In this document: positions 1-7,187 of the stretch, piece after piece
How positions within the stretch are numbered: the first letter of the stretch is position 1
Layout of the letters: every line of letters begins with the position of its first letter
Source of the DNA: Desulfuromonadaceae bacterium
GTDB taxonomy: Bacteria; Desulfobacterota; Desulfuromonadia; Desulfuromonadales; Desulfuromonadaceae
DNA: 30,453 nt
Reading direction: 5' to 3'
NCBI GenBank assembly: GCA_027065245.1
Contig: JAMOOS010000301.1
Coordinates: forward strand, 1 to 30,453
Position numbers and translations under genes: made by a program
The notes under the pieces: model-generated
Databases searched by the model: none
Told to the model about the DNA's origin: nothing
What the model saw: only the letters and a program-made list of their open reading frames with translations

Positions 1-4
1 TGCG

Positions 5-21
5 AAAAAAAAAAAAAAAAA
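5..21 (-). terminator. T-tract terminator after VWA gene
   Basis: On the minus strand the stop codon of the small VWA gene (23-25) is followed, one base later, by a run of 17 T. Archaeal termination typically uses such U-tracts, so this probably ends the DHH-VWA operon. Confidence 0.75.
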
Positions 22-22
22 G

Positions 23-559
23 CTAGAGGAAGGGCGATGGCGGGCCTAGGATGCGCGCACCATGAACATAGACAGAGTCGTATGGCTCTAGGTACTTCTG
101 TAGGCAGCTGCCGACACACTCAAGCACAAGGCGTCTGAGACATGCAGCGCCACGCTTACGCTGCACCACCTCCTCCATCCTATACCATGACGCGGTATCG
201 CGATTGTCGGACACCACTATCAGCTCGTAGGGATAGCCCCGCTTCTCCAGCTGCTCAATCACGAATATGATGGCATCGTTCAACGGAGTTCTCGTGCTGA
301 AGCGTAGACCCACGTCCTCCGGCCTTGGCCTCTTCCTAAGGCGATGTATACCGAGCCTCGAGAATGCACAACCAAGGTCGTATATCACCGCATTGTGGTA
401 GGTGTGGGTGCACTCGTCTGGCACGTTGTCAGTCCTACGCGCCTTGAAAGCCAGCAAAATGAAACTGGCTTTCCGGACGGTGTTAAAAACAACGTCCCAG
501 GCAACATCCCAGGCTGGCTCCATGGAACCACTAGCGTCCAAGAGCACAACCCGTAGCAT
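23..559 (-). CDS. Small von Willebrand factor A (VWA) domain protein
   Basis: This 178-aa protein is a nearly bare VWA domain. It starts MLRVVLLDASGSM, so the metal-ion-dependent adhesion site DxSxS falls on D8, S10 and S12. The MIDAS threonine is probably T91 (TPLNDA) and the second aspartate D118 (VVSDNRD). VWA domains bind partner proteins through a coordinated metal. The ATG at 559 is chosen because a GGAGGTGA Shine-Dalgarno lies five bases upstream; a GTG three codons earlier is possible. The stop of the DHH gene is embedded in that SD, so the genes are translationally coupled. It is a second VWA protein besides the one at 27037-28518, and could serve as an alternative partner of the MoxR ATPase (inference). 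Confidence 0.8.
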   Translation of the reverse strand: MLRVVLLDASGSMEPAWDVAWDVVFNTVRKASFILLAFKARRTDNVPDECTHTYHNAVIYDLGCAFSRLGIHRLRKRPRPEDVGLRFSTRTPLNDAIIFVIEQLEKRGYPYELIVVSDNRDTASWYRMEEVVQRKRGAACLRRLVLECVGSCLQKYLEPYDSVYVHGARILGPPSPFL

Positions 560-564
560 AGTCT

Positions 565-1881
565 TCACCTCCGCTCCTTGAGCGCTTCTAGCACCTTCTG
601 GGCCGCAGCGTTTACTGCAGCTTCCACAATCCTTGCAACGCTGGCAGCAAGTTTCTCGTCCGCCACTAGCACAGTCAGCTCTTCTCTCGCCACCTGTGCT
701 GCTATCTTCTCGCGCTGCTTCTGCGCATATAGCGACGCTAGACGCTCGGCCACGAGCCTCAGAGCCTCTTCGACCTTGCTAGCGTCTACGGGTACGCTGA
801 AGCCTGGTGTCGGCCTTATCCACTCGTCCTTGGTTAGCTTCCGCTCCTTAAGCTCCTTGACTATGGGCTCCTTAGCCTCGCTGAGAAGCTTGCTAACCTC
901 GGCAGTAACCTTGCTGCCAAGGAAGGCATTAGCGAAGGCCATGACAACCACGTACTCCTGCACCCTTGGCACCGGCGCTGCTACAACGACTATCGGTACG
1001 TCTAGCGCAGCCTCTAGGAGCGCCGCATACTTTGCACCCTGGCCTAGCGGTGCAAGCTTCTTGTAGACAGCAACAGCGTCGCCTACTATCTCTGCGTCTC
1101 TTGCAACCTCTTTTGGCTCGGGAGTTGGGAACTTTTGAAGAGCTTCGCTAGCAACCTCGCTGAGAGGCTTCTTAGCCAGATAGGCTACGACAGATGCCAT
1201 GTTGCCTACGAGTGCAGCGTCGGTCTCTGCATTTGGCTTCTGCGGGGACTTGACCATAGCATCGATAGCGGCGACTACGTGATAGTTCTGCCTGATTTGC
1301 TCCAGCGTGGGCACCTCGAAGCCTAGGGCAGCCGCGACTTGCTGGGCCACCGGTAGTGCAGCCAAGTCTACATCGGCAACCAGCCCTAGAACGGCAAGGT
1401 CGAAGATGTGGCGGGCGTCTGCGTCCCTGCCGGCAATGACAACCGACATCAGCGCCGGCAGATATGTGCTGAAGGCATCGGCATAGATGCGGAAGTCTAC
1501 GCGTGGTATCTGCTTGCCCGCGAAGTGCTTGAGCACCTCGATGTGGTGGTCGATATAGACAACCCTAGCCTTCTTGGCCAACTCGGCCAGAGCAGTAACC
1601 GTTTCCTGCTCTGCTCCAATCTTCAGCGGGACGTCAGCGAAGTACACTGTGTGTTGCTCAGTCACGTTGCCTGCTAGCTGGCGTAGCAGCGCTGGCAGGT
1701 CGCCTCTGGCTGTGGTCGCTGGACCCTTCGGGTCGAAGTGGCTGACGACAGCAATGTTCTCCTCACCCATCGGCTCAACGGCTTTGTACAGTGCAGCACC
1801 GAGGCTAACACCGTGCAGGTCGGTATCGGATACGATTACGACCGGGCGCGTTTTGACCGGGGTTAGGTCTAGGCCGCCCAT
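565..1881 (-). CDS. DHH-family phosphoesterase
   Basis: This 438-aa protein has the DHH hallmarks: an N-terminal DTDLHG (D19, D21), an FADVP strand, and VVYIDHH near residue 112, with a later VADVD. DHH proteins (RecJ, NrnA, cyclic dinucleotide phosphodiesterases) are Mn-dependent phosphodiesterases acting on ssDNA, short oligonucleotides or cyclic nucleotides. Which substrate applies here cannot be told. The C-terminal half is Ala/Lys/Glu-rich and helical, and I do not recognise a DHHA1 GGGH motif. The ATG at 1881 is chosen because the promoter at 1914-1933 places the transcript start near 1905, downstream of the GTG at 1920; GGGGGTGG provides the SD. It heads a two-gene operon with the VWA protein, a pairing I do not know from other elements. 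Confidence 0.75.
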   Translation of the reverse strand: MGGLDLTPVKTRPVVIVSDTDLHGVSLGAALYKAVEPMGEENIAVVSHFDPKGPATTARGDLPALLRQLAGNVTEQHTVYFADVPLKIGAEQETVTALAELAKKARVVYIDHHIEVLKHFAGKQIPRVDFRIYADAFSTYLPALMSVVIAGRDADARHIFDLAVLGLVADVDLAALPVAQQVAAALGFEVPTLEQIRQNYHVVAAIDAMVKSPQKPNAETDAALVGNMASVVAYLAKKPLSEVASEALQKFPTPEPKEVARDAEIVGDAVAVYKKLAPLGQGAKYAALLEAALDVPIVVVAAPVPRVQEYVVVMAFANAFLGSKVTAEVSKLLSEAKEPIVKELKERKLTKDEWIRPTPGFSVPVDASKVEEALRLVAERLASLYAQKQREKIAAQVAREELTVLVADEKLAASVARIVEAAVNAAAQKVLEALKERR

Positions 1882-1913
1882 CCGACCACCCCCGCGCGTC
1901 TTCGTGTCGTTAC

Positions 1914-1933
1914 GTTGCACTCGCGGATATAAA
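1914..1933 (-). promoter_or_regulatory. Composite TATA/GCAAC promoter of the DHH-VWA operon
   Basis: On the minus strand this reads TTTATATCCGCGAGTGCAAC, one of the family of 20-bp composite promoters in this window. The ATG lies 32 bases downstream. A GTAAC follows directly. Confidence 0.8.
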
Positions 1934-2032
1934 AGTGATTCGGCTCCTCCTGGCTGTTGTGTCGAATAGAAAGGTATTGTAAAAGCTTAGATGGGCGACT
2001 GAAAAGTAGGTCTAGGTCGATGGAAAAGAGAA

Positions 2033-2335
2033 TTAGGCATTGCGGTAGACGGTGCAGCAGCCGCACCTAGCTAGCCTAGCAACCTCCGGCACGTTCCTAA
2101 CCTGTTGCACCAACTCACGGGCGAAGTAGAACACGAAGTAGAACGGCCATAGCAGCTTGATTTTGAAGCCGGCGAATATCCGAGCCCACGCAGCGGCCTC
2201 CCTAAGTGCCTTTGCAACTGCCTTAACTCCAGTCCAGTACTCGATGCTACACTCCCTAGCGCCATATGGATTGACCCACGACTCATAGATGACGAACATG
2301 GGCGGTTTGATTTTGAACGCGACAACCCTGCTCAT
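2033..2335 (-). CDS. Unknown 100-aa protein, possibly membrane-associated
   Basis: No family is recognised. The protein starts MSRVVAFKIKPPMFVIYESW and contains a hydrophobic aromatic stretch, LLWPFYFVFYFA, which could be a membrane or amphipathic segment. The short motif FKIK occurs twice, before each hydrophobic stretch. It ends with a Cys-rich tail (RCGCCTVYRNA). The start at ATG 2335 has a GGGGGTGGAG SD; the TTG at 2359 would be only nine bases past the promoter. It is monocistronic, with its own composite promoter and a 64-bp upstream block that is also found before the gene at 23105. Confidence 0.65.
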   Translation of the reverse strand: MSRVVAFKIKPPMFVIYESWVNPYGARECSIEYWTGVKAVAKALREAAAWARIFAGFKIKLLWPFYFVFYFARELVQQVRNVPEVARLARCGCCTVYRNA

Positions 2336-2368
2336 CCGCTCCACCCCCGCCTCAGTCAAGGTGTTACC

Positions 2369-2388
2369 GTTGCGTTACCGGGTATAAG
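2369..2388 (-). promoter_or_regulatory. Composite TATA/GCAAC promoter
   Basis: The minus strand reads CTTATACCCGGTAACGCAAC. A GTAAC box is embedded in it and another follows directly (GGTAACACC). It drives the gene ending at 2033. Confidence 0.8.
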
Positions 2389-2391
2389 AGT

Positions 2392-2455
2392 GTACCGGGC
2401 TGGTGCTACGTGGGTATTCCATGGGTATAAGGCATCATATATAGTGTATAGGAGT
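2392..2455 (-). promoter_or_regulatory. Conserved upstream promoter block, copy 1
   Basis: Read on the minus strand, this block from ACTCCTATAC to the GTAC just before the TATA box is homologous to 22999-23060 on the plus strand. The core TACCCATGGAATACC followed by ACGTAGCACC is nearly identical in both. It contains a direct repeat of ATACCC 11 bp apart. It is probably an activator or repressor binding region shared by two unlinked genes. Confidence 0.7.
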
Positions 2456-2468
2456 GCGTTACGCCTTG

Positions 2469-2897
2469 TTACGCCTTGCACCAGTCCTCGGTGTTGCACA
2501 GTGCCTTGTGCGTTGGCAGCTCCTGGGGCTCTGGCACTTTCCCAGTCTCGGCTATCTCGCGGAGCTGTTGTGGGGTGAGGAGGCGGCAGCGTGCTGGTGG
2601 CGGGGCGCAGGCTATGGCTAGTGGCGTGGCTCCGGCCTGCTCCGCGACCCGCTCCAGCTCCTCCAGCTTCTCGAGGAGCGCTTTGACTGCCTGGCTCCAG
2701 CTCTGGCGGAACCTAACCTCGATGATGAGGGCGCAGGCGTGGCCGTCTCCGGCTGGGCGCAGGGCGATGATGTCGGCTGGGCGAGAGCGGGGGAGCCTGG
2801 ACGCGAACCAGCCGCAGCCGCGTAGGGTCTGCAGGATGCGCAGCTCATGGAGGAAGCCGCGGCGGTAGGGTGTTGGGCCGCGGCGGGGGCGTGGCAT
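2469..2897 (-). CDS. Hjc-like PD-(D/E)xK nuclease (Holliday-junction resolvase fold)
   Basis: This 142-aa protein fits the archaeal Holliday-junction resolvase layout: YRRGFLHELRIL with E18, an RLPRSRPADIIAL segment with D42, and IIEVRF with E60. In Hjc the last motif is ExK; here R62 replaces the lysine, so activity is uncertain. The C-terminal half is a helical Leu/Glu region followed by a Cys-containing tail. The ATG at 2897 is preceded at six bases by the palindrome 2904-2915, whose GGGGACG end acts as SD. A reading start further upstream (2987) would translate the palindrome and is less likely. A GTTAC box overlaps the stop codon (2468). Confidence 0.55.
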   Translation of the reverse strand: MPRPRRGPTPYRRGFLHELRILQTLRGCGWFASRLPRSRPADIIALRPAGDGHACALIIEVRFRQSWSQAVKALLEKLEELERVAEQAGATPLAIACAPPPARCRLLTPQQLREIAETGKVPEPQELPTHKALCNTEDWCKA

Positions 2898-2903
2898 CTG
2901 CGT

Positions 2904-2915
2904 CCCCAGCTGGGG
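2904..2915. repeat. CCCCAGCTGGGG palindrome, copy 1
   Basis: Exact copy. It provides the SD of the Hjc-like gene on the minus strand. A variant copy lies at 2952-2963. Confidence 0.9.
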
Positions 2916-3027
2916 GCTCGTGGCGGGGGCTGTTGCAAAACGGTTGCGTGGCCGCAGCTGGGGCTCAGAATGGGCCGGCCCGGTCACAGCCCGGCGTGGG
3001 CTCCCACGGCCGCGGCCGGTCCACGCA

Positions 3028-3105
3028 TCACCGCCCGGAGCGCCTAGCCAGCTCCTCCTCTATCATCGCTAGCCACTCCTCATCCGCTGCTCCGCGATTT
3101 CCCAT
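3028..3105 (-). CDS. Possible 25-aa peptide
   Basis: The 246-base gap between the TGT-like and Hjc-like genes holds a 25-codon ORF with charged, helical, coding-like composition (MGNRGAADEEWLAMIEEELA, ending RRSGR). The SD-like GGCAGGAA is weak. The rest of the gap (2916-3027) is very GC-rich with a short inverted repeat (CGTGGG-CT-CCCACG near 2994). This could equally be chance. Confidence 0.3.
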   Translation of the reverse strand: MGNRGAADEEWLAMIEEELARRSGR

Positions 3106-3142
3106 GGCTTCCTGCCGATGAACATGCGGAGCGTGAGCTGCC

Positions 3143-3967
3143 TCACGCTACCACCCCCAGCCTGCGGAGGACGCGCTCCGGCAGCCTCTGCAATGCTACG
3201 TCTGCATCTGCGATTGGCACGCCGTTTGCGACCAGGTGGGCGACCGCGAGGGCGAAGGCCAATTCGCGTTGCCCAGCGTCCTTGACGCTAGCGACGATGC
3301 CGAGCTTCTTCGCGAGGCTGTTGACGGGGCGCGTCCAGCTGGTCGTGTCGAAGCTTGCGATGAGCGGGGCGATGCGGCGGAGCACCTCCGCCCTCAGCTG
3401 GGGCGCCAACGCATGGACTGGCTTCTTGCCAGCAACAGCATCGGCAACGCGCGCCACCGCAGAGACGACGAGCGTCGGGTTCACGACGATGCGGCCTCCC
3501 CTACGCTCGCCCAGCGTCGCCTTAGTGGGCACAGCGACGATGTCGACGTCGGGCATCTCGGAGAGCAGCAGCTCAGTGCGCTGCCTAAGCACGTCCATGT
3601 TCTCGCCGCGCCGGAACTGCACGACGGCGACGCACCGGACGCCGCGCTTCTTCACAGACTCGCCGCAGAGCCGCGGGTAGGCCAGCCTGTGCAGCCTAAG
3701 CGTCGCCTCGAAGTCGCCTATCCTGTCCGGGAGCACCACCCTAACCTCGTCTGCAACCGCAGAGGCGCGCACAACGCTCTGCTGGAGCCTGGCTATCCAG
3801 AGCTGCGGGTCTACGCTAACACCAGAAGCCCACATGCGGAAGGCGCCGTTCTCGTGGAGCACGGTCTTGCCCCTCAGCTGGGACGACGGGGGCTGACCGA
3901 GCGTCAAAACGTGGAAGCGCCACCAGTGCGGCGCGCCGGTCGCGTAGAACTCTACTGGCTGCGCCAC
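3143..3967 (-). CDS. Candidate TGT/DpdA-like TIM-barrel protein
   Basis: This 274-aa protein is not clearly assignable, but motif order suggests the tRNA-guanine transglycosylase superfamily. LHENGAF (E39-F43) sits where TGTs have DSGGF. VVLPDRIGDFEATLRL (D81, D85) follows, then CVAVVQF (Q117) where TGTs have a VVQGG strand, then DIVAVPTKATLGE (140-154), and KPVHALA. Family enzymes exchange guanine for a 7-deazaguanine; DpdA members do this in DNA of phages and haloviruses. Against it: the general-base Asp is Glu, GG after VVQ is absent, and the C-terminal zinc Cys cluster is not seen. The GTG at 3967 has an upstream GGAGGCG, and the gene overlaps the preceding winged-helix gene by 16 bases. 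Confidence 0.35.
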   Translation of the reverse strand: MAQPVEFYATGAPHWWRFHVLTLGQPPSSQLRGKTVLHENGAFRMWASGVSVDPQLWIARLQQSVVRASAVADEVRVVLPDRIGDFEATLRLHRLAYPRLCGESVKKRGVRCVAVVQFRRGENMDVLRQRTELLLSEMPDVDIVAVPTKATLGERRGGRIVVNPTLVVSAVARVADAVAGKKPVHALAPQLRAEVLRRIAPLIASFDTTSWTRPVNSLAKKLGIVASVKDAGQRELAFALAVAHLVANGVPIADADVALQRLPERVLRRLGVVA

Positions 3968-4212
3968 TGCCTCGTCGCCTCCATGAGCTGCTTGAGGCGG
4001 CCAAGCCTCGCGATGTAGACGCCTGGTATCGCGCTACGCTCGACTATGCCAAGGTACTCCAGGACGTGGATGACTGCCAGCACCTCGTAGCGCGGCGCCC
4101 CCGTAGCCTCCACTATCTCGCGCACCATGAAGACGCCGCGCTCCATGATAGCGTCCATGATGCGGCCTACGCGGGAGGGGTCCACGCGGCGCGGAGGACG
4201 GTACACGGGCAT
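3952..4212 (-). CDS. Winged-helix DNA-binding regulator
   Basis: This 86-aa basic protein has a winged helix-turn-helix pattern: RVGRIMDAIMERGVFMVREI, then VEATGAPRYEVLAVIHVLEY (the HTH), then LGIVERSAIPGVYIARL (the wing). Start ATG 4212 has GGGCGGTG as SD. An in-frame upstream start would run into the operator palindromes. Two strong inverted repeats at 4267-4304 lie just upstream, which points to autoregulation. It overlaps the following TGT-like gene, so it may control that operon. Confidence 0.7.
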   Translation of the reverse strand: MPVYRPPRRVDPSRVGRIMDAIMERGVFMVREIVEATGAPRYEVLAVIHVLEYLGIVERSAIPGVYIARLGRLKQLMEATRQWRSQ

Positions 4213-4266
4213 GTGCACCGCCCAGTGTAGGGTGCTGTGCACGGCTTGTTGGGAACCGGCCACGGT

Positions 4267-4282
4267 GTTACGCATGCGTAAC
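4267..4282. promoter_or_regulatory. Perfect 16-bp palindrome GTTACGCATGCGTAAC
   Basis: Two GTTAC boxes in inverted orientation. The half-site GTTACGCAT recurs in the big array (24672, 24735, 24905, 24957) and near 7368. It is a probable dimer binding site in the leader of the winged-helix gene. Confidence 0.7.
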
Positions 4283-4284
4283 AG

Positions 4285-4304
4285 TTTCGGAAACTATTCC
4301 GAAA
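4285..4304. promoter_or_regulatory. Inverted repeat TTTCGGAA-ACTA-TTCCGAAA
   Basis: Eight-base arms with a 4-base spacer. If the TATA-like CCTATAGG on the minus strand (about 4314-4320) is used, this site covers the transcript start, the expected place for a repressor operator. Confidence 0.6.
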
Positions 4305-4408
4305 GTTAGCCACGCTCCTATAGGCGCCGGCATGGACGAGAATACTTTCGGTCACCTCTCTCCGGTCGCGTGTTCCTCGGAATGAGTGGTGGCGTGGAGG
4401 CTGTGGCG

Positions 4409-4744
4409 CTAGCCGCGTGTCTCGTGCTCCGCGTCATCCGGCCTTAGCCGCAGGCCGGTGGTTGCCGCGCTGTTGAGGCGCGCTAGGCCCTCAGTGCACT
4501 GGTGCCAGCGCCTCGGCTCAGCGACCCAACGGTAGAGCATGGCGAGGTGCTCGGCGTCCCACCGTCGCTCCGGGTCGTCCATTGAGAGCGGCGTGTCGTG
4601 GAACAGGGCGTAGAACGGCCACTCGTCGAGGCAGTAGCCGACCCGTAGCTGGTCGAGGACGTGGAGCATGCAGGCCAGCCGCACGCTCTCCACGACGTCA
4701 AGCTCGGAGCCAACCCAGCCGGCGAGAGGCGCGTAGGCCACCAC
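4409..4744 (-). CDS. Unknown 111-aa acidic protein
   Basis: No family is recognised. The protein is helical and Trp-rich (VGSELDVVESVRLACMLHVL, later MDDPERRWDAEHLAMLYRW). The GTG at 4744 is preceded by GAGGTGG as SD; the next codon is also GTG. It lies nine bases after the stop of the gene at 4753, so the two form an operon from the promoter at 5261. Downstream, 4213-4408 is non-coding and carries the operators of the winged-helix gene. Confidence 0.55.
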   Translation of the reverse strand: MVAYAPLAGWVGSELDVVESVRLACMLHVLDQLRVGYCLDEWPFYALFHDTPLSMDDPERRWDAEHLAMLYRWVAEPRRWHQCTEGLARLNSAATTGLRLRPDDAEHETRG

Positions 4745-4752
4745 ACGCCACC

Positions 4753-5241
4753 TCAGTGCGCTACAACACGCTTGTAGCCTAGGGCCTTGAGGATGGCGTC
4801 AAGGTCGCTGACTGCGTCAACCTCGACGACGTTAGCGTCCGCGTCGTTGACGTACTCTTCGAGCATTTCGATGATGAGCTTGTTCTCGCTGAATGGGCCC
4901 GGGTACGCGATGATGATGACTGGTGGTAGGGCGCCGTAGGTGGTCGCGTATGCCAGCTTCACGTCAACGCCGTAGCCCTTCTCAAGCAACCGCATGACGC
5001 ACGCGAGCGCCAGTACATGCTCTACGCCAAGCTCCTCGACGTGGGTCAGCGCGATGAAGGGTCGGATGGGGGCGATTGAGTCCGGGTCGATTACGAAGCC
5101 GCTTGCGACGACCGACATGAAGCAATCGGAGACGTGGCTCCAGCTGCGGGGGATGCAGTTGAGGAAGTCGTCCTCGTCGAGGAGGGGCTTGACCCCGTGC
5201 TCGCGGCACCCGGCGCGGTAGGCGACCCACATGCGGGCCAT
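4753..5241 (-). CDS. Unknown 162-aa protein
   Basis: No family is recognised. It appears to be an alpha/beta protein with beta-strands such as PPVIIIAYPGPF and a C-terminal NVVEVDAVSDLDAILKALGY helix. The composite promoter at 5261-5280 lies inside the apparent upstream reading frame, so the start must be ATG 5241, 19 bases after the promoter element (or ATG 5232). It is the first gene of a two-gene operon. Its promoter lies within the 3' end of the preceding Cys-rich gene. Confidence 0.6.
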   Translation of the reverse strand: MARMWVAYRAGCREHGVKPLLDEDDFLNCIPRSWSHVSDCFMSVVASGFVIDPDSIAPIRPFIALTHVEELGVEHVLALACVMRLLEKGYGVDVKLAYATTYGALPPVIIIAYPGPFSENKLIIEMLEEYVNDADANVVEVDAVSDLDAILKALGYKRVVAH

Positions 5242-5243
5242 GC

Positions 5244-5738
5244 CTATCGACCGTTGACGTGTTGCGCTCCCGGGTATATGGTGGACTGGGGTTTGTCGCC
5301 GCAGCTGGGGGCTTTGAGCCGGCACTCGCAGCTCCTACCGCTCCGCTCCCACCGCTCGCGGTTCAGCCGCGCTAGGAGCGTGCGCGCGGGCTCTGCGAGC
5401 ACGACGAGGTGGGCGCCGCTGTAGTACTCCCAGTCGTGGCTGAAGAGCAGCGAGCCGTCGCAGAGCACCCACAGCCTAGTGTGCATCCCGCAGCCGCAGC
5501 ACCAGCGGCTGGACGCCAGCACCCCGCACCCCTCGTCTATGATGCGCTGCCCCTCCTCCCAGCTGAGGCCATGGATGCGCTCGATGAGCCCACAGTCCCT
5601 GCCGGTGCACACGCAGTCGCTGCCCTCCGGCCCGCCGCAGCGGATTGTGAACTCCAGGCCGAGGTCGTCCGCCTCGGGGTCGGGGAGGCCGAAGACACAC
5701 TCAGCCGGCCTCAGGTCCTCGACCACATCGTACTCCAT
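5244..5738 (-). CDS. Unknown Cys-rich acidic protein
   Basis: This 164-aa protein has about fifteen Cys, including CVCTGRDCG, RWCCGCGMH and SCECRL, suggesting metal binding or dense disulfides as is common in hyperthermophilic crenarchaea. No family is recognised. Start ATG 5738 is preceded by GGGTGAG. It begins six bases after the stop of the previous Cys-rich gene (5744), so it is co-transcribed with it. Its last 30 codons overlap the promoter of the next gene, and a near-palindrome (CCGCAGCTGGGG, 5299-5310) is translated there. Confidence 0.55.
   Translation of the reverse strand: MEYDVVEDLRPAECVFGLPDPEADDLGLEFTIRCGGPEGSDCVCTGRDCGLIERIHGLSWEEGQRIIDEGCGVLASSRWCCGCGMHTRLWVLCDGSLLFSHDWEYYSGAHLVVLAEPARTLLARLNRERWERSGRSCECRLKAPSCGDKPQSTIYPGAQHVNGR
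5261..5280 (-). promoter_or_regulatory. Composite TATA/GCAAC promoter
   Basis: The minus strand reads CATATACCCGGGAGCGCAAC. ATG 5241 lies 19 bases beyond. It is embedded in the upstream coding region. Confidence 0.8.
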
Positions 5739-5743
5739 GATGC

Positions 5744-6052
5744 TCACCCGGCTAGGCTCGGGACTGGCCTTGGGCCCTCGTAGCGTGGGCATGTGCCGGC
5801 GTAGTACCGCACCTCGCGGTTGTAGACGCGGCACCAGCGCCTACGCTTGTCATAGTGGCGGCAGTAGCGGCAGTCAGCCGCGTGCATGTAGAAGCGGCAC
5901 GTCTCCCAGAGTGGCACGCCCGCCCCGGTGACGCCGCAGCAACGGTCGCGCACCGTGACACAGCTACCGGTAGCCTCGCTTGGGCCGCTGCACAGCCCCA
6001 GGGCAGCAGCGACGCTGCAGCCGCCGCCACGGTAGTAGGGGCAGCACCTCAC
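5744..6052 (-). CDS. Small Cys-rich protein, possible Fe-S or zinc protein
   Basis: This 102-aa protein has 12 Cys. A C-terminal set C61-x2-C64-x9-C74-x13-C88 within a basic, Tyr-rich stretch (CRYCRHYDKRRRWCRVYNRE) looks like a metal site; the N-terminal Cys (3, 4, 12, 21, 31, 38, 39) have irregular spacing. No family is recognised. Start GTG 6052 has GGGGTGAGG as SD, six bases after the stop of the Cas4-like gene. Position next to an Fe-S nuclease suggests a nucleic-acid or cluster-related role (inference). Confidence 0.55.
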   Translation of the reverse strand: MRCCPYYRGGGCSVAAALGLCSGPSEATGSCVTVRDRCCGVTGAGVPLWETCRFYMHAADCRYCRHYDKRRRWCRVYNREVRYYAGTCPRYEGPRPVPSLAG

Positions 6053-6058
6053 GCGCCC

Positions 6059-6724
6059 TCACCCCTCGCCCTTCTCCCTCTCCTTGGCCTCTGCTGGGGC
6101 CTTGGGGCAGATTCTCCGGAACGGGCAGTAGCGGCACTCCCAGTCCCAGCGCGGCGCGTAGGTGTTCTCCAGGTAGTCCCTGACGAGGGGCTCTAGGAGC
6201 GGCTCGTTGAGCCGCCTAACCTCGTACACCGCGAGCCTATCGGGCGCCAGGTACGCCACGTAGAGCCTGCAGTCCTCGCACCCGAGCATCTCTGCGTAGA
6301 CACGAACCTGCATCACGTGGTGCGGCTTGGGCTGCTGCGGGGCGCGCCTCGTGAACTTCAGCTCTACAATCTCCTCGATGCTCCCGTCGTCGCGGCGCAT
6401 GAGCAGGTCTACGCGGCCTTTGACAAGCACGCCGTTGACCTCGCGCGATACCTCGACCTCGGTCTCCACGTTGCTGCTCTCGCTGCGCGCTATCCGCTCG
6501 ACCGCTGCGTGCACCAGGCTCCCGATGAGCACCGGGGGCTCGAAGCTGACAGTCGCGGCGAGCATCGGGGCCAGGCGCCTAAGCCGCGGCTTCAGGGTGC
6601 ACCCGACCAGCTCCGTGACGTACACGACGCGCTCATCCCGGTCAACGCCCTCGAGGAGCCTGTGGAGGATGTCACGCTCGATTCTGCGGGTCACGAGCGA
6701 GAGTATGCGGCTCAACCCGGCCAC
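6059..6724 (-). CDS. Cas4-like Fe-S cluster exonuclease (RecB/PD-(D/E)xK)
   Basis: This 221-aa protein has the full Cas4 signature. The four Fe-S Cys are C42 (GCTLKPR) and C197, C200 and C206 (CRYCPFRRIC). The nuclease residues are H72 (LVHAAVERI), D106 (GRVDLLM), E121 and K123 (VELKF), and Y143 (MQVRVYAEML). Length matches Cas4/Dna2-type proteins (about 200 aa). Cas4 enzymes are ssDNA exonucleases; stand-alone archaeal virus versions are thought to act in replication or recombination. No cas1/cas2 or CRISPR array is present, so a CRISPR-adaptation role is not supported. GTG 6724 is the longest start; no strong SD was found. Confidence 0.85.
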   Translation of the reverse strand: MAGLSRILSLVTRRIERDILHRLLEGVDRDERVVYVTELVGCTLKPRLRRLAPMLAATVSFEPPVLIGSLVHAAVERIARSESSNVETEVEVSREVNGVLVKGRVDLLMRRDDGSIEEIVELKFTRRAPQQPKPHHVMQVRVYAEMLGCEDCRLYVAYLAPDRLAVYEVRRLNEPLLEPLVRDYLENTYAPRWDWECRYCPFRRICPKAPAEAKEREKGEG

Positions 6725-7000
6725 CGCAGAGGACTGCAGCCATCAAGCTACGGCAACGCAACGACAGTAACACCGAGGAGCAAAGAACCCGGGTAATCGC
6801 GCGCCGCAACGAGCATAAAGACTCGGGTAACACCCCCTACCAGCTATACCACCACCACTACCACAGCAAGACCCGGCCTTGCCGGGCCCCGGCCACTTGC
6901 CGGAGCGCCGCAAACCACTGCAAAACGTGATGCTCGCGGCATGAGCCCGCTCTTTCATTTTATATGGAGTTTTTGGCTAATGGTGAAGAATCTGCAAAAA

Positions 7001-7050
7001 ATGGCAAGAGTGGGCAAGACTCGGCAAGAGTTGGCAAGAAACGGCAAGAA
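7001..7050 (+). repeat. Five GGCAAGA iterons at exact 10-bp period
   Basis: GGCAAG starts at 7003, 7013, 7023, 7033 and 7043. Degenerate units precede them in the same phase (6981, 6991). An AT-richer stretch follows (7051-7080), then an inverted copy TTCTTGCC (7083-7090) and another direct copy (about 7109). Ten is not a multiple of three, so this is not coding. Iterons plus an AT-rich stretch resemble a replication origin or a control site for the flanking genes. Confidence 0.8.
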
Positions 7051-7187
7051 AATAGGTAACAATATAACCCCGTATTACCCGTTTCTTGCCGCGCCTTTTA
7101 ACCCCCAGGCAAGAAACAAGGTAACACCGCGCTCACGAGCATCACGAGGCATGGAGGAGCGGCGCGCGGCGAGGCTCTCGCTGTGCA

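Noticed and set aside
3236..4018. Plus-strand ORF of 260 codons
   Set aside because: Antisense to the TGT-like gene, with no promoter or SD; His/Asp/Arg-rich shadow composition.
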